Shown piece by piece: positions 13,057 through 13,497 of a stretch of 13,497 nt of DNA (its first letter is position 1; every line of letters begins with the position of its first letter). Origin of the DNA: JBBIJH01 sp037446075. Its GTDB lineage: Bacteria; Bacteroidota; Ignavibacteria; UBA10030; JAHEZR01. The notes beneath the pieces are model-generated. The model worked only from the letters and a program-made list of their open reading frames with translations. It made no database searches and was not told the origin of the DNA. The stretch covers positions 1 through 13,497 of the forward strand of contig JBBIJH010000064.1 of the NCBI GenBank assembly GCA_037446075.1. The letters run 5' to 3'. A program made the translations under genes and the position numbers.

Positions 13057-13497
13057 TTGTCTGAATCCAAGAGAATTCTTGCCATCGACTTCGGCGAGCG
13101 ACGCGTGGGAATCGCCGTGAGTGACCCGACGAATCTTATCGCACAAGGACTTCCAACCCTCTACAATGACCCTTCGTTGTTTTCACGTCTTCGCTCGGTT
13201 GTTTCCAAGTACAATATCGTCAGAATCGTCGTCGGTATGCCCTACACTCTGAAAGGGGAAATGGGAGCGAAAGCTCAAGAAGTGCTCGAGTTTGTATCAA
13301 GACTGCGAAAAGAAGTAGGCGTTGAGGTCTCCACTTGGGACGAGAGGTTCACATCCAGCTTGGCCCGCGATGCGATCCGACAGATGGGGACAAAGCAGAT
13401 GGCACGCCGCAAGAAGGAGAAGGTCGATCAGATGGCTTCTACTCTCCTGCTGCAAAGCTACCTCGACTTTCAAGCTAACCAAGCACAGCGCGGTGCT
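13057..13497 (+). CDS. ruvX: RuvX/YqgF-type Holliday junction resolvase-like nuclease (partial at 3' end)
   Basis: An RNase H-fold protein, known in the family as RuvX/YqgF and implicated in 16S rRNA 3'-end maturation and possibly in Holliday-junction resolution. 147 codons are visible with no stop before the window ends, so the last few residues are missing. Motifs: RILAIDFGERRVGIAVSD (6-23) with catalytic-type D11, VVGMPYTLKGEMG (58-70), STWDERFTSSLA (92-103) with D95/E96, and EKVDQMASTLLLQSYLD (121-137) with D124. The family is normally about 140-150 aa, so little is lost. I chose TTG 13057 because it is the nearest start codon upstream of the first strand, eight bases after the HU stop; no ATG or GTG lies in frame between. 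The upstream gene pair suggests cotranscription. Confidence 0.93.
   Translation, partial: MSESKRILAIDFGERRVGIAVSDPTNLIAQGLPTLYNDPSLFSRLRSVVSKYNIVRIVVGMPYTLKGEMGAKAQEVLEFVSRLRKEVGVEVSTWDERFTSSLARDAIRQMGTKQMARRKKEKVDQMASTLLLQSYLDFQANQAQRGA

Overview
The window (13,497 bases) looks like an ordinary stretch of bacterial chromosome, almost entirely coding on the + strand. The content is core housekeeping: cell-surface glycosyltransferases, folate synthesis, protein repair, tRNA modification, a tRNA gene, a ribosome-assembly GTPase, pyrimidine salvage, stringent response, a nucleoid protein and RuvX. A GT9 heptosyltransferase-type enzyme suggests a Gram-negative cell with lipopolysaccharide or a similar surface glycan. 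Start codons are mixed ATG/GTG/TTG, Shine-Dalgarno sequences are often weak, and the tRNA does not encode its CCA end. I cannot place the phylum firmly; a Chlorobiota/Ignavibacteria-like or neighbouring lineage is a guess from the overall feel of the proteins. I see no prophage, insertion sequence, CRISPR array or defence island.

Layout. 1-202: leader, perhaps with the last codons of an upstream gene. 203-2163: translationally coupled GT9 and GT2 glycosyltransferases. 2189-2731: three very small genes (44, 67 and 56 aa), two strongly basic and one a six-cysteine zinc ribbon. 2800-5292: folP, pcm (overlapping folP) and miaA, with a C-tract/G-quadruplex motif between pcm and miaA. 5432-6299: a near-consensus promoter, tRNA-Pro(CGG), a stand-alone Lrp/AsnC ligand-binding protein and a single-domain response regulator. 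6300-6770: a 470-base gap with two promoter-like sites and no convincing gene. 6771-10164: der, a CoA-disulfide-reductase-type flavoprotein and upp, closely spaced. 10194-12601: promoter, leader and a rel ((p)ppGpp synthetase/hydrolase) gene split between two frames. 12617-13497: an HU/IHF-family protein and the nearly complete ruvX, running off the end.

How the genes relate. der, miaA, the tRNA and rel all concern translation or its control. upp salvages uracil and rel senses starvation. The gene order looks like close packing of housekeeping genes rather than a dedicated pathway.

The most notable observation is the rel gene. The hydrolase (HD) half and the synthetase half lie in different frames. 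By comparison with well-known Rel proteins, the junction lacks about 13 bases, which separates the hydrolase's catalytic residues between two polypeptides but leaves the synthetase, TGS, zinc-finger and ACT regions intact. This could be a real mutation, population heterogeneity or an assembly error. I did not find a convincing undescribed multi-gene system here.
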